From assembly GCA_007117575.1 (NCBI GenBank), contig SKGH01000063.1, positions 1 to 16,172 on the forward strand: a stretch of DNA of 16,172 nt, read 5' to 3'. The DNA is from Candidatus Kaiserbacteria bacterium (lineage in GTDB: Bacteria > Patescibacteriota > Minisyncoccia > Phycocordibacterales > UBA918). Position 1 is the first letter of the stretch; every line of letters starts with the position of its first letter. Made by a program: the position numbers and the translations under genes. Under the pieces are notes generated by a model. The model saw nothing but the letters and a program-made list of their open reading frames with translations. It did no database searches and was not told where the DNA came from. Below are positions 1-6,149 of the stretch, piece after piece.

Positions 1-39
1 AACAGACAGACAAACACAAAACACACACCAAAATACACA

Positions 40-64
40 TTTCGTCTACTCGTGGTAGACGAAA
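40..64. repeat. Perfect 10-bp hairpin, possible terminator
   Basis: TTTCGTCTAC (40-49) and GTAGACGAAA (55-64) form a perfect 10-bp stem around a 5-nt loop. Read on the minus strand, the hairpin is followed by a G/T-rich stretch with TTTT runs but no clean U-tract. It could end transcripts of the large minus-strand gene that stops at 269, but the 200-nt distance and poor U-tract make this uncertain. Bases 1-38 are a low-complexity A/C-rich stretch with no visible gene. Confidence 0.4.
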
Positions 65-65
65 T

Positions 66-106
66 CAAACCCTGCTTGATGGCGGGTATGGTTAGAGTGG
101 GGTTTG
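66..106. repeat. Weak inverted repeat CAAACCC / GGGTTTG
   Basis: CAAACCC (66-72) pairs with GGGTTTG (100-106) across a 27-nt interval that is G-rich on the plus strand. It lies between the 40-64 hairpin and the repeat module starting at 121. It may be part of the same composite intergenic repeat or a structured RNA. Nothing else supports an RNA gene. Confidence 0.2.
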
Positions 107-120
107 GGGACATGCCCTTT

Positions 121-147
121 AAATGGTTACCGGAACTATAGCTGGGT
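121..147 (+). repeat. 27-bp repeat module M, copy 1
   Basis: This module begins AAATGGTTACCG and ends AGCTGGGT. It matches 5055-5081 at 24 of 27 positions by eye. Here it is joined to the right half of the ~125-bp intergenic element, whereas the second copy is joined to the left half. It has no coding signal. Confidence 0.6.
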
Positions 148-148
148 G

Positions 149-223
149 AGGCGTACTTGGTGGTACGATGAACGGTTTGAGAGACGAAAGCAACAAAGAA
201 ATTCGCCAAACGCGTAAGTCCTG
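149..223 (+). repeat. Right-half copy (C) of the ~125-bp intergenic element
   Basis: The sequence from AGGCGTACTTGG to the terminal AAACGCGTAAGTCCTG (208-223) matches the right 75 bp of the copy at 14340-14464 with only a few substitutions. The left half is absent and is replaced by module M. The piece fills most of the gap between the window start and the minus-strand gene ending at 269. Confidence 0.7.
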
Positions 224-268
224 TAACCGTTAATAATTCTAATTAACAGGGTTTAAAGTCATGAATAC

Positions 269-3118
269 CTATTGCGTCTCTTCGTTTTCAGTGTTGTTTA
301 AAGTGTGTCGGCGTTTATATACTAAGCTAAAGGCAAAAATTATGAACAGTACCAATATCACACCGGCTATCCACATAAATACACGCTCGTAAGTATCAGA
401 CCCCGCTTTACTTATTGGAAATGGTGATTCACGGTCGCTAGGACTAAGTCGGTTGGGATTATCCAGAGCTATGCGTATGTCTAGACCGTCAGGAGTGAAT
501 CTAAAGCCAATACCAAACGACTTAAGTGTAGATATAAAAGCGGAGCTGTCCTTTGGAGTAACAATTTCCTCCATGTGTATCTTACTTTCGTCTTGATCCA
601 TGAATCTGTGAAAATATAACGAAGCGTCTATGTCGTTAAGTTTAAAGCGACCCTTGTCGGTTGATATGTAAAAAGTGTTGTCTGTAAACTCAAAACGGTT
701 ACCAAACCAATCTGTTGGAGCGTAGCGGTAGTATGGCTCTGATTTTGCTAAGTCCAATTTAGTTTCATCTGATAAGCTAGACGCTAAGGTTTGCATTTCA
801 TTAAGATACGAACGTTTGACCTGAAAATCATATACCCCAAAACCGGACAACTGTTGTTCTTTAAAAAACAGTGACCATAAAGGAGCTATGGTTTCCATGT
901 CTAAGTAAAAGGCAAGGTTATTCTCAGCGCGTAGGTGGTAAAAAAGGTGGTTAACATTGTCTTGTACGGTAATGTTTTTATGAGTATTGCCAATAATTAA
1001 GCGTTCTATGGTTCGCAATGATGGCGCTATATATAGACGATCATCAAGAAAGGTAATGTATATAGGTTGGTTGTACATGACATCGATAGAAAAATAAGGT
1101 ACAGACTGGTACTCGCCGGCCCTATTAAGGGCAGAGCGTCTATTCATTCCACTGAAGGTGTTACCTAATGTGCTAAAAAAACGTTGAGCTGTTTCCGAGT
1201 CGGTAATTTCCAGACCAAAATATACGTGGTCAAAAAAAGCATCATTTATTTTACTTTCAATATATTCATCACTTTCAGTACTTAGTTCTGAAAACAGGTC
1301 ATCATTTTCAGGTATGCTCAGACCCACGGTTATCTCGTTACCTATAAAAGATAGAGGACCTTCAGGTCGACGCCAATTTAGTCCTTCTCTTATAACCTCA
1401 TCGACAAGCCTCATGGCCTCTTGCGTATCAACAGAACCGTCTTCGGTGAGGAGTTCGTCATTTTCCATCAGTAACCATGGTGACATTTCAAATAGCAAAG
1501 TGACTATATCTTCCAAATGGAATCGGCTGGCAAATTGTGCAAATGATTGTATATCAGGTGCGGAAATAAACGATATCTCTACCGGCTCTCTGCCGGTTAT
1601 GGCACGCAACCAGTTGTACTGAGATTGTTCCACCAAAGGTAGTATGATGGTGTGTAGTTGAATATGATCATCTACTTTTATGGTTATCCCTACCGGATCT
1701 ATGAACTCGACCCACATTTGTTGGTAAGTTTCCACAAAATTTTCGTAAATAGTAACTTCAGCCGGAGTTACTAGATCAATGTCAACTTCTGCTATGGAAA
1801 TTGGCTCATAAATCGAACCGTAAGTATCATGCCACACCACTCCATTTTCTCGGACTGTGTAACGCTCCGGTTCTGTGACATTGTTGCTTATATAGCCTTC
1901 TTGGATCATGCTTGATATCGAAGTTGGCCAGTTACCCGTTAAGTATCTATAGCCAAAGACAGAATACTGTAGTGTTTCCAGCGCGTTAAGGGAAGCGTTA
2001 TGACGTCTTGTGGCTAGTCTATATTGAGGAGAAGTCAACTTTCTAACGAGGTCATCGGAAATAAAGACAAAACCATCATAGTCAGACTGAAGCACGGTGG
2101 TTGTGTATCTGTAATCACCCGACTTAGCCAAAGAACCATCTCCGGTTTGATGGGTGTTTCTAATGGATTCATACATTTTTTCATTACTGGCAATGACATA
2201 AAAGTCACCCAGTTGTCCATGTTTATTATTGTCAAGGTTGGCGGTCAGTTGTGATAATGAAACGGTGTTAGAAGGTTTGAATATTAAAGCGAAATCAGTA
2301 GAAGTAAATAGGTTTACATCATACAGCACCACACCCAACTCTTCTGTCCATTTGGAAAAATCGTGATATTGATTATCGATACCCAGTTCTGAAAGCAGAT
2401 AACTTCTGATGTTTTGGGCGAATGATAAGTTATAAAAATCACCAAACACATCAGAGACATTTAGTAAGACTTTCTCCATTTCCAGAATGGCCGGAGGGTC
2501 TTTGAAATGTATAAACAAAGTATCACTGGGTACTAAGTGAGTAATGGGTTTGATTATAGGTTCTTTACCTGCTTTCATTTCTTCCCAAGGGTGTGACTCT
2601 ATTTCTAATGGCGTAACTGAAGTAATCGGTATGCTTCGGGCTTCGGACTCTTCTCCCGGACCGCTAATACCGATACTTCCCAACTGCAACGCTTCGTCAA
2701 TAGCTACTTGACCGGTTAATAGATCTAGACCGGCATCGCCTCTCATTAAAGGCATACCTTTACTTCTTTCATAAGATAAAGGACTTTGGTGCCTTGGTCG
2801 GAAAGTGTCGCGATGAGTATTTCGAAACGATCCATTTTCATTGCTCCAACCAGCCTCTTGTAGCAGTCTGTGTCTTTCCATGGTGTAGGCGGTGTATAGG
2901 ATATGATCAGGAACGTCTATGATCTTGGTGCGCAATTCCACCATGTGTGGTGGTTCAAGTATTGGCTCTCCTAAGTTGTCGACACGAAAACCTAAAGGTA
3001 GGGTTCTCATGTCCAAGGGCTGAGTAACGGTTGCTTGAGCGTAAGTGAGAGCGGGAAAAACCGGTGCACTTAGAAACAAGGAAAAAATTAGTGAAAACGC
3101 CACTATCTTCTTCATCAT
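269..3118 (-). CDS. Large exported protein with C-terminal membrane anchor, function unknown
   Basis: I do not recognise a characterised family. Read from ATG at 3118, the product is 949 residues. It has a basic-hydrophobic signal peptide (MMKKIVAF..., probable cleavage after LTYAQA), a long polar region, and one hydrophobic helix near the end (VFMWIAGVILVLFIIFAFSLVY) followed by a basic KRRH tail. This predicts an extracytoplasmic protein anchored at its C-terminus. I find no cysteine in this reading. Repeated phrases such as 'PIYITFLDDRLYIAPSL' and 'NLAFYLDMETIAPLW' resemble DUF3352-like exported proteins, but that is only an impression. An upstream GTG (3133) with AGGAG 10 nt ahead is an alternative start. 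I chose the double ATG because it sits closest to the signal peptide and because the candidate -10 would overlap that AGGAG. The gene is probably monocistronic. Confidence 0.8.
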   Translation of the reverse strand: MMKKIVAFSLIFSLFLSAPVFPALTYAQATVTQPLDMRTLPLGFRVDNLGEPILEPPHMVELRTKIIDVPDHILYTAYTMERHRLLQEAGWSNENGSFRNTHRDTFRPRHQSPLSYERSKGMPLMRGDAGLDLLTGQVAIDEALQLGSIGISGPGEESEARSIPITSVTPLEIESHPWEEMKAGKEPIIKPITHLVPSDTLFIHFKDPPAILEMEKVLLNVSDVFGDFYNLSFAQNIRSYLLSELGIDNQYHDFSKWTEELGVVLYDVNLFTSTDFALIFKPSNTVSLSQLTANLDNNKHGQLGDFYVIASNEKMYESIRNTHQTGDGSLAKSGDYRYTTTVLQSDYDGFVFISDDLVRKLTSPQYRLATRRHNASLNALETLQYSVFGYRYLTGNWPTSISSMIQEGYISNNVTEPERYTVRENGVVWHDTYGSIYEPISIAEVDIDLVTPAEVTIYENFVETYQQMWVEFIDPVGITIKVDDHIQLHTIILPLVEQSQYNWLRAITGREPVEISFISAPDIQSFAQFASRFHLEDIVTLLFEMSPWLLMENDELLTEDGSVDTQEAMRLVDEVIREGLNWRRPEGPLSFIGNEITVGLSIPENDDLFSELSTESDEYIESKINDAFFDHVYFGLEITDSETAQRFFSTLGNTFSGMNRRSALNRAGEYQSVPYFSIDVMYNQPIYITFLDDRLYIAPSLRTIERLIIGNTHKNITVQDNVNHLFYHLRAENNLAFYLDMETIAPLWSLFFKEQQLSGFGVYDFQVKRSYLNEMQTLASSLSDETKLDLAKSEPYYRYAPTDWFGNRFEFTDNTFYISTDKGRFKLNDIDASLYFHRFMDQDESKIHMEEIVTPKDSSAFISTLKSFGIGFRFTPDGLDIRIALDNPNRLSPSDRESPFPISKAGSDTYERVFMWIAGVILVLFIIFAFSLVYKRRHTLNNTENEETQ

Positions 3119-3146
3119 GTCTAAATTTAACACACAAACTCTACTC

Positions 3147-3177
3147 CTAATAGCAAACCTTGTTGACAAGGTGTCAA
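3147..3177 (-). promoter_or_regulatory. Candidate promoter of the large exported-protein gene
   Basis: On the minus strand, a consensus TTGACA (3177-3172) is followed after 19 nt by an extended -10-like TGC-TATTAG (hexamer 3152-3147). The long spacer weakens the call. A start site near 3140 would give a leader of about 22 nt before ATG 3118. A tandem 13-bp repeat lies just upstream of the -35. Confidence 0.35.
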
Positions 3178-3178
3178 C
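3162..3178. promoter_or_regulatory. 7-bp palindrome overlapping the -35, possible operator
   Basis: GTTGACA (3162-3168), AGG, TGTCAAC (3172-3178) form a perfect inverted repeat that contains a TTGACA on each strand. It overlaps the candidate -35 of the gene starting at 3118. It could be a repressor site, or a by-product of -35-like hexamers facing both ways. Confidence 0.4.
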
Positions 3179-3181
3179 CGC

Positions 3182-3208
3182 ACTTGCTTATTATGACTTG
3201 CTTATTAT
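3182..3208 (-). repeat. Tandem 13-bp direct repeat upstream of the promoter
   Basis: ACTTGCTTATTAT occurs at 3182-3194 and again, identically, at 3196-3208 (period 14). On the minus strand the pair ends 4 nt before the TTGACA of the candidate promoter for the large exported protein. That is where activator half-sites or an AT-rich UP element would act. The repeats lie in the intergenic gap after the HAD-like gene. Confidence 0.5.
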
Positions 3209-3218
3209 TTAGATTGTA

Positions 3219-3659
3219 CTAAAAGTTACTATCGGGAGGTCTATTAAACTGTGAACCTTTAAGCCAAGTACAGATAGTCTTTTCGGTCTGAGGATCTATT
3301 TGAAACAGAGAGTCAGTAAGTTGTTTTTCTCTTAAAATATATATATCTGTAGCCAAAGGTGCGTCATCAAACCATAAAAACGGTTTGTCTAGGTCTATAG
3401 CTTCAGATTTATTGTTATGCCACTTTGTCGGTTTGACATGTTTAAACATCAACTCAAGGGTTTCTGTCGAGACACCGGCTAGCAAAAGATAGTTTTGTAT
3501 ATTATCTATTTGACCGTCTTTGGCTAAACTGGTTAGCCAATAACAGTCGTAAGTTGAGGTAATGTAGGTAATGAATTCATGCAGACAGGCTTCCGGAGTA
3601 TTATTTCTTACCAGTGTTCCGTGTACGTCTAGATATATTGAAAGTGTTTTATTCATCAA
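3219..3659 (-). CDS. Small HAD-like hydrolase-fold protein
   Basis: This 146-residue protein has the HAD landmarks in order. Motif I is hydrophobic-DVHGTL (nucleophile candidate D11), motif II is YWLTS (T43/S44), there is a Lys-containing stretch around K77-K84 (candidate motif III), and motif IV is LWFDDAP (D98, D99). It is short for a HAD phosphatase and has only a small helical insert between motifs I and II. The second Asp of the usual DxDGT is His13, so the usual general acid/base is missing and the reaction cannot be assumed to be simple phosphate hydrolysis. Two adjacent ATGs (3659, 3656) could start it, and no Shine-Dalgarno site is visible. It lies about 100 nt downstream of the PrsW-like gene and about 100 nt upstream of the large exported protein. 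Family membership is fairly sure; the substrate is unknown. Confidence 0.7.
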   Translation of the reverse strand: MMNKTLSIYLDVHGTLVRNNTPEACLHEFITYITSTYDCYWLTSLAKDGQIDNIQNYLLLAGVSTETLELMFKHVKPTKWHNNKSEAIDLDKPFLWFDDAPLATDIYILREKQLTDSLFQIDPQTEKTICTWLKGSQFNRPPDSNF

Positions 3660-3714
3660 TTGTTAATCTAGCACGGGAAGGTGCCGTTGTTAATCGAAGG
3701 TCAAATAATAAATC

Positions 3715-3731
3715 CAGGACTTACGCGTTTG
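3715..3731 (-). repeat. Solo right terminus (E) of the ~125-bp intergenic element
   Basis: CAGGACTTACGCGTTTG matches the right terminal sequence of the full copies (reverse complement of AAACGCGTAAGTCCTG). The bases that follow (3732-3758) do not clearly align with the element interior, so this looks like a remnant or a lone end. It lies between the HAD-like and PrsW-like genes, close to the PrsW stop codon. Confidence 0.6.
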
Positions 3732-3758
3732 ATATTTGGAACGCTTCGTCTGCCGGGT

Positions 3759-4505
3759 TTAGCTAGGATCTTTCTGTTTCCATATCAGTCTTGATTCAGG
3801 TTTTTGTATAACATATATGAGGTATAAACAGGAAGAGATCGCAAGCATCATAGATACTAAAGAACCGCCGGGAATAACCAATACAGCGTTAAATAGAGCA
3901 TGAATAGCCATCGCTATAATAAGATATTTGACCATTATTTTTTTTGGTTGCCCGGGGGTGAATTTCATTTTTCCCAGCCCGTAACCAATAAGACCGGCTG
4001 CGCCGACATGAAGCATCATGCTCGACACTCCTCGGTATATAGATAAATTGACCAGGTCAAAACTGTTCAGTTGAGTAAAGCTGATAAAGTAAGTGATATT
4101 TTCAATAACCGCAAAACCCAGTCCGACAGATATCCCATAAACTATTCCATCACTTATTTGGTTAAATGAAGGTAAGTGAAATGAGTAATTCTTCAATAGT
4201 ATAAACTTCATGGTTTCTTCAATTGGTCCGGCTAGAGCAACCATTAAGGCAAGTAAAAGTAGGTTTGTAGATAAAAGGTTTACGTTTCCTGATATAAAGT
4301 TGGCGTAGTCATTTGGAAATAACGATGGATATAAATAAGAATAGACCAGACTGGAGAGTATGGCCGCGACAATGCCTGAATAAAACAATTTACGTAACAC
4401 TTTTGGTGGTTCAGGGTCGTCTCTGTCCAGATAGCGAAAAAGCCAAAACCAAAAAATAGTTGGCATGACTATGGTGACAATGAAAACACTCCAGTAAAAA
4501 AGCAT
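3759..4505 (-). CDS. PrsW-family intramembrane metalloprotease homologue
   Basis: This 248-residue polytopic membrane protein has about seven or eight hydrophobic segments. It carries the three PrsW/CPBP-type motifs: GPIEETMK (E96, E97, K100) in one membrane segment, GLGFAVIEN (F131, E135, N136) in the next, and AIHALFNA (H202, N206) near the C-terminus. H166 adds a further polar intramembrane residue. The N-terminal FRYLDRDDPEPP phrase is also usual in PrsW-like proteins. Bacillus PrsW cleaves an anti-sigma factor, but no such partner is visible here, so the substrate is unknown. I chose ATG 4505 over a TTG six bases upstream. It starts 6 nt after the DUF4190-like gene's stop, so the two are probably co-transcribed. 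Confidence 0.82.
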   Translation of the reverse strand: MLFYWSVFIVTIVMPTIFWFWLFRYLDRDDPEPPKVLRKLFYSGIVAAILSSLVYSYLYPSLFPNDYANFISGNVNLLSTNLLLLALMVALAGPIEETMKFILLKNYSFHLPSFNQISDGIVYGISVGLGFAVIENITYFISFTQLNSFDLVNLSIYRGVSSMMLHVGAAGLIGYGLGKMKFTPGQPKKIMVKYLIIAMAIHALFNAVLVIPGGSLVSMMLAISSCLYLIYVIQKPESRLIWKQKDPS

Positions 4506-4511
4506 AGTCAA

Positions 4512-4880
4512 TTAAAAAGATAGAGTCTTTATCAATGTTTCTGAGGTTTGTAAAAGATCGGGCATTTTAACCACAAATGATAAGTTATTTATAATATACA
4601 TTTGAATGGTTATGCCGATAACCATAGCAACCAACGCAGTGAAGATGACCAACAGACTTAAAGTGCCGGCACCACGACTCTTGGCTTGCCAACCTAAGAC
4701 CATACCAAGAGGGCCAAATAGCAAAGGAAATATAGCTACTGCCAATAAAGAACAAACAAAACCAAGAACTATCTGTAAATGTCCGGGTGCTTTTTCTTTT
4801 CTTTTGGGTGGTGATACGGCTACGTAGTTTATGTTTTGTTCCATACCTTTTAGTATAATATACTCAAGCTTTTTATACAT
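4512..4880 (-). CDS. Small DUF4190-like membrane protein
   Basis: The product is 122 residues. A short polar N-terminus rich in Pro, Lys and Arg (SPPKRKEKAPG) is followed by two long hydrophobic segments. The first, with GFVCSLLAVAIFPLLFGPLGMVLGWQAK, has the Gly-rich hairpin pattern of DUF4190. The second is about LSLLVIFTALVAMVIGITIQMYII. DUF4190 proteins are small membrane proteins of unknown role. The start is uncertain: ATG 4880 has AGGA six bases upstream, contributed by the edge of the 162-bp repeat, while an internal ATG at 4844 also gives a sensible protein. It sits directly ahead of the PrsW-like protease, so a regulatory or substrate relationship is possible but unproven. Confidence 0.65.
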   Translation of the reverse strand: MYKKLEYIILKGMEQNINYVAVSPPKRKEKAPGHLQIVLGFVCSLLAVAIFPLLFGPLGMVLGWQAKSRGAGTLSLLVIFTALVAMVIGITIQMYIINNLSFVVKMPDLLQTSETLIKTLSF

Positions 4881-4888
4881 GGGTTATC

Positions 4889-5050
4889 CTAAGAAACTGT
4901 TTGAAGTCTCATCGAGGTCCGGAGTAGTCACGGAGACCCGAAACAATCTTGAACCAGTTGCAATATATGTTGTTTGTAAGACGTATTCTTAGAAAGCAGA
5001 GCGACCATAACGAAGTAAGCTTTGTGGTGAGACTTCAAACAGTTTCTTAG
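4889..5050. mobile_element. 162-bp MITE-like element with perfect 23-bp terminal inverted repeats
   Basis: Bases 4889-4911 (CTAAGAAACTGTTTGAAG...) are the exact reverse complement of 5028-5050 (...CTTCAAACAGTTTCTTAG). The 116-bp interior has no open frame of note. Each end contains a TA (CTAAG / CTTAG), which would fit insertion at TA with dinucleotide duplication, as in IS630/Tc1-like elements, although the palindromic arms make this ambiguous. The size, long perfect arms and lack of coding capacity fit a miniature inverted-repeat transposable element mobilised in trans. It ends 8 nt before the DUF4190-like start and begins within 5 bp of the mosaic repeat at 5055. Confidence 0.75.
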
Positions 5051-5054
5051 TAAC

Positions 5055-5081
5055 AAATGGTTACCGAAACTGGAGCTGGGT
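5055..5081 (+). repeat. 27-bp repeat module M, copy 2
   Basis: This is the second copy of the module at 121-147, beginning AAATGGTTACCG and ending AGCTGGGT, with three differences. Here it leads directly into the left half of the ~125-bp element, not the right half. Confidence 0.6.
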
Positions 5082-5117
5082 CAGCGCCTCGAACTTCATC
5101 AGAAACGCGTAAGTCAT
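5082..5117 (-). repeat. Left-half copy (D) of the ~125-bp intergenic element
   Basis: On the minus strand this reads ATGACTTACGCGTTT followed by CTGATGAAGTTCGAGGCGCTG, the left arm of the full copies at 14340 and 15670. It then breaks off into module M. It lies between the terminator of the ATPase/Cys-protein transcript and the 162-bp element. Confidence 0.7.
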
Positions 5118-5122
5118 CGAAC

Positions 5123-5157
5123 AAAAAAAGAAAAATGCCGGTTTTTAATTTCCGGCA
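5123..5157 (-). terminator. Rho-independent terminator after the ATPase operon and Cys-rich gene
   Basis: On the minus strand TGCCGG (5157-5152) pairs with CCGGCA (5141-5136) and is followed by ATTTTTC and seven more T residues. It lies 15 nt past the stop of the Cys-rich gene and is well placed to end the whole ATPase transcript. Confidence 0.75.
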
Positions 5158-5171
5158 AATAAGTGATACCT

Positions 5172-5444
5172 TTAGTACTTAAAACTTTTGTCCTTGACGT
5201 ATGGATGAAAATCTCTAAGGTTAGGATTTAGTTTGTTGTAATTTTTAGGATTTGGCTTTCTTTGATTTATGTATCTGCGACGAAACTGAATCATGCATTG
5301 AACACAACAAAACACAAAAAATCTATCTCTTAAGTTAAGAGACTTTGTTTTAGATTTGCAATTATCGCATTCGTATAGAATTTCATCAGTATCGTCTTTA
5401 ACTTCATCTTCTTCATCATAATCATAGATGCCATAATTACACAT
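5172..5444 (-). CDS. Small zinc-ribbon-like protein at the end of the ATPase operon
   Basis: The product is 90 residues from ATG 5444, which has GGAGG eight bases upstream, one of the two clearest ribosome-binding sites in the window. An acidic N-terminus (DYDEEDEVKDDTDE) leads into C26-x2-C29, then a 16-residue spacer to FCC-VQC (C46, C47, C50), then a basic, Asn/Lys/Arg-rich C-terminus. The CxxC...CxxC spacing suggests a single structural zinc site of the zinc-ribbon or FCS-finger kind. I cannot place it in a family. It lies 69 nt after ntpD with the only visible terminator behind it, so it is probably transcribed with the ATPase but has its own strong translation start. An ATPase-related role is not implied by sequence. 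Confidence 0.7.
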   Translation of the reverse strand: MCNYGIYDYDEEDEVKDDTDEILYECDNCKSKTKSLNLRDRFFVFCCVQCMIQFRRRYINQRKPNPKNYNKLNPNLRDFHPYVKDKSFKY

Positions 5445-5513
5445 CGAAATATCCTCCAAAGTTGAACAACCGCCACACGGCTTTCATATTCATAGCATGT
5501 CTATCGGTTTTTG

Positions 5514-6143
5514 TCACCCTTCCTCTTTTGCCACTATCATGGCCTTGACTCGCATGGTTGAGACTATGGCGTCACGCGCTCGCTCGTCAAGTTGCATAGA
5601 GATAAATTTTATAGTTTCTTCTAAGTTAGGTATCATTACGTTTTCTAAGGCGCTTACTCGTCTTCTGGTCTTCTCTATCTCCACGGCAAGATTTTCTGCC
5701 GTCTTTTCCAGTTGAGCTAGTTTTATGACGTCAACAAACACTTCATCGTATTTGGAAATAGCGTTGTCTAGGTCACCCGTGGTTTCTAAAAGTCCGTATG
5801 AAAAAGCAGAACCCTGTTTGCTTATGGAAAACTCCGGTATTTTGACCGACATGATGTTTTTTATCTCTATTTTTAAATCGATCTTGGCGTTGGGTAGTAA
5901 AAACGCTTCATCCAGAGACAAACGAGAGTTCATGGTAGCGGCGCGTAAATATGAATCAAAAGCACTGCCCAGTCGATTTTCGACTGATCGCCTTAGGTCA
6001 CGTGTCTCATAGATGGTCGCCATGAACTTTTTAACCAGACCATCGCGCTTGTCTTTAAGTAGTTTATGACCTTTTTTGGCGGTCTTCAAATCTTTTTTAA
6101 GATTGAGTAACGCAATTCTTGTAGGGCTAACCTTAAGTATCAT
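5514..6143 (-). CDS. ntpD: V/A-type ATPase subunit D (central rotor shaft)
   Basis: This 209-residue protein is close to the usual length for subunit D. The N-terminus VSPTRIALLNLKKDLKTAKKGHKLLKDKRDGL is the family hallmark, starting the long N-terminal helix. A matching C-terminal helix (LEKTAENLAVEIEKTRRRVSALENVMIPNLEETIKFI) completes the antiparallel coiled coil that turns inside the A3B3 head. With subunit F it transmits rotation between the head and the membrane ring through subunit C. It starts 6 nt after ntpB, and its TGA is followed 69 nt on by the Cys-rich gene. It is the last recognised ATPase gene of the operon. Confidence 0.95.
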   Translation of the reverse strand: MILKVSPTRIALLNLKKDLKTAKKGHKLLKDKRDGLVKKFMATIYETRDLRRSVENRLGSAFDSYLRAATMNSRLSLDEAFLLPNAKIDLKIEIKNIMSVKIPEFSISKQGSAFSYGLLETTGDLDNAISKYDEVFVDVIKLAQLEKTAENLAVEIEKTRRRVSALENVMIPNLEETIKFISMQLDERARDAIVSTMRVKAMIVAKEEG

Positions 6144-6149
6144 AATAAA

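Noticed and set aside
1..120. Possible structured RNA gene or CRISPR-like repeat at the left edge
   Set aside because: There are hairpins and low-complexity A/C-rich DNA but no repeat-spacer periodicity, no tRNA-like cloverleaf and no recognisable RNA family motif.
1314..1622. 102-codon plus-strand frame inside the large exported-protein gene
   Set aside because: It is antisense to a long coherent coding region with signal peptide and anchor. Its Ser-rich composition is typical of a reverse-frame shadow.
3119..3169. TTG start at 3169 for the large exported protein
   Set aside because: It would add 17 residues ahead of the signal peptide and would begin inside the palindrome overlapping the candidate -35, so it is unlikely to be transcribed as part of the message.
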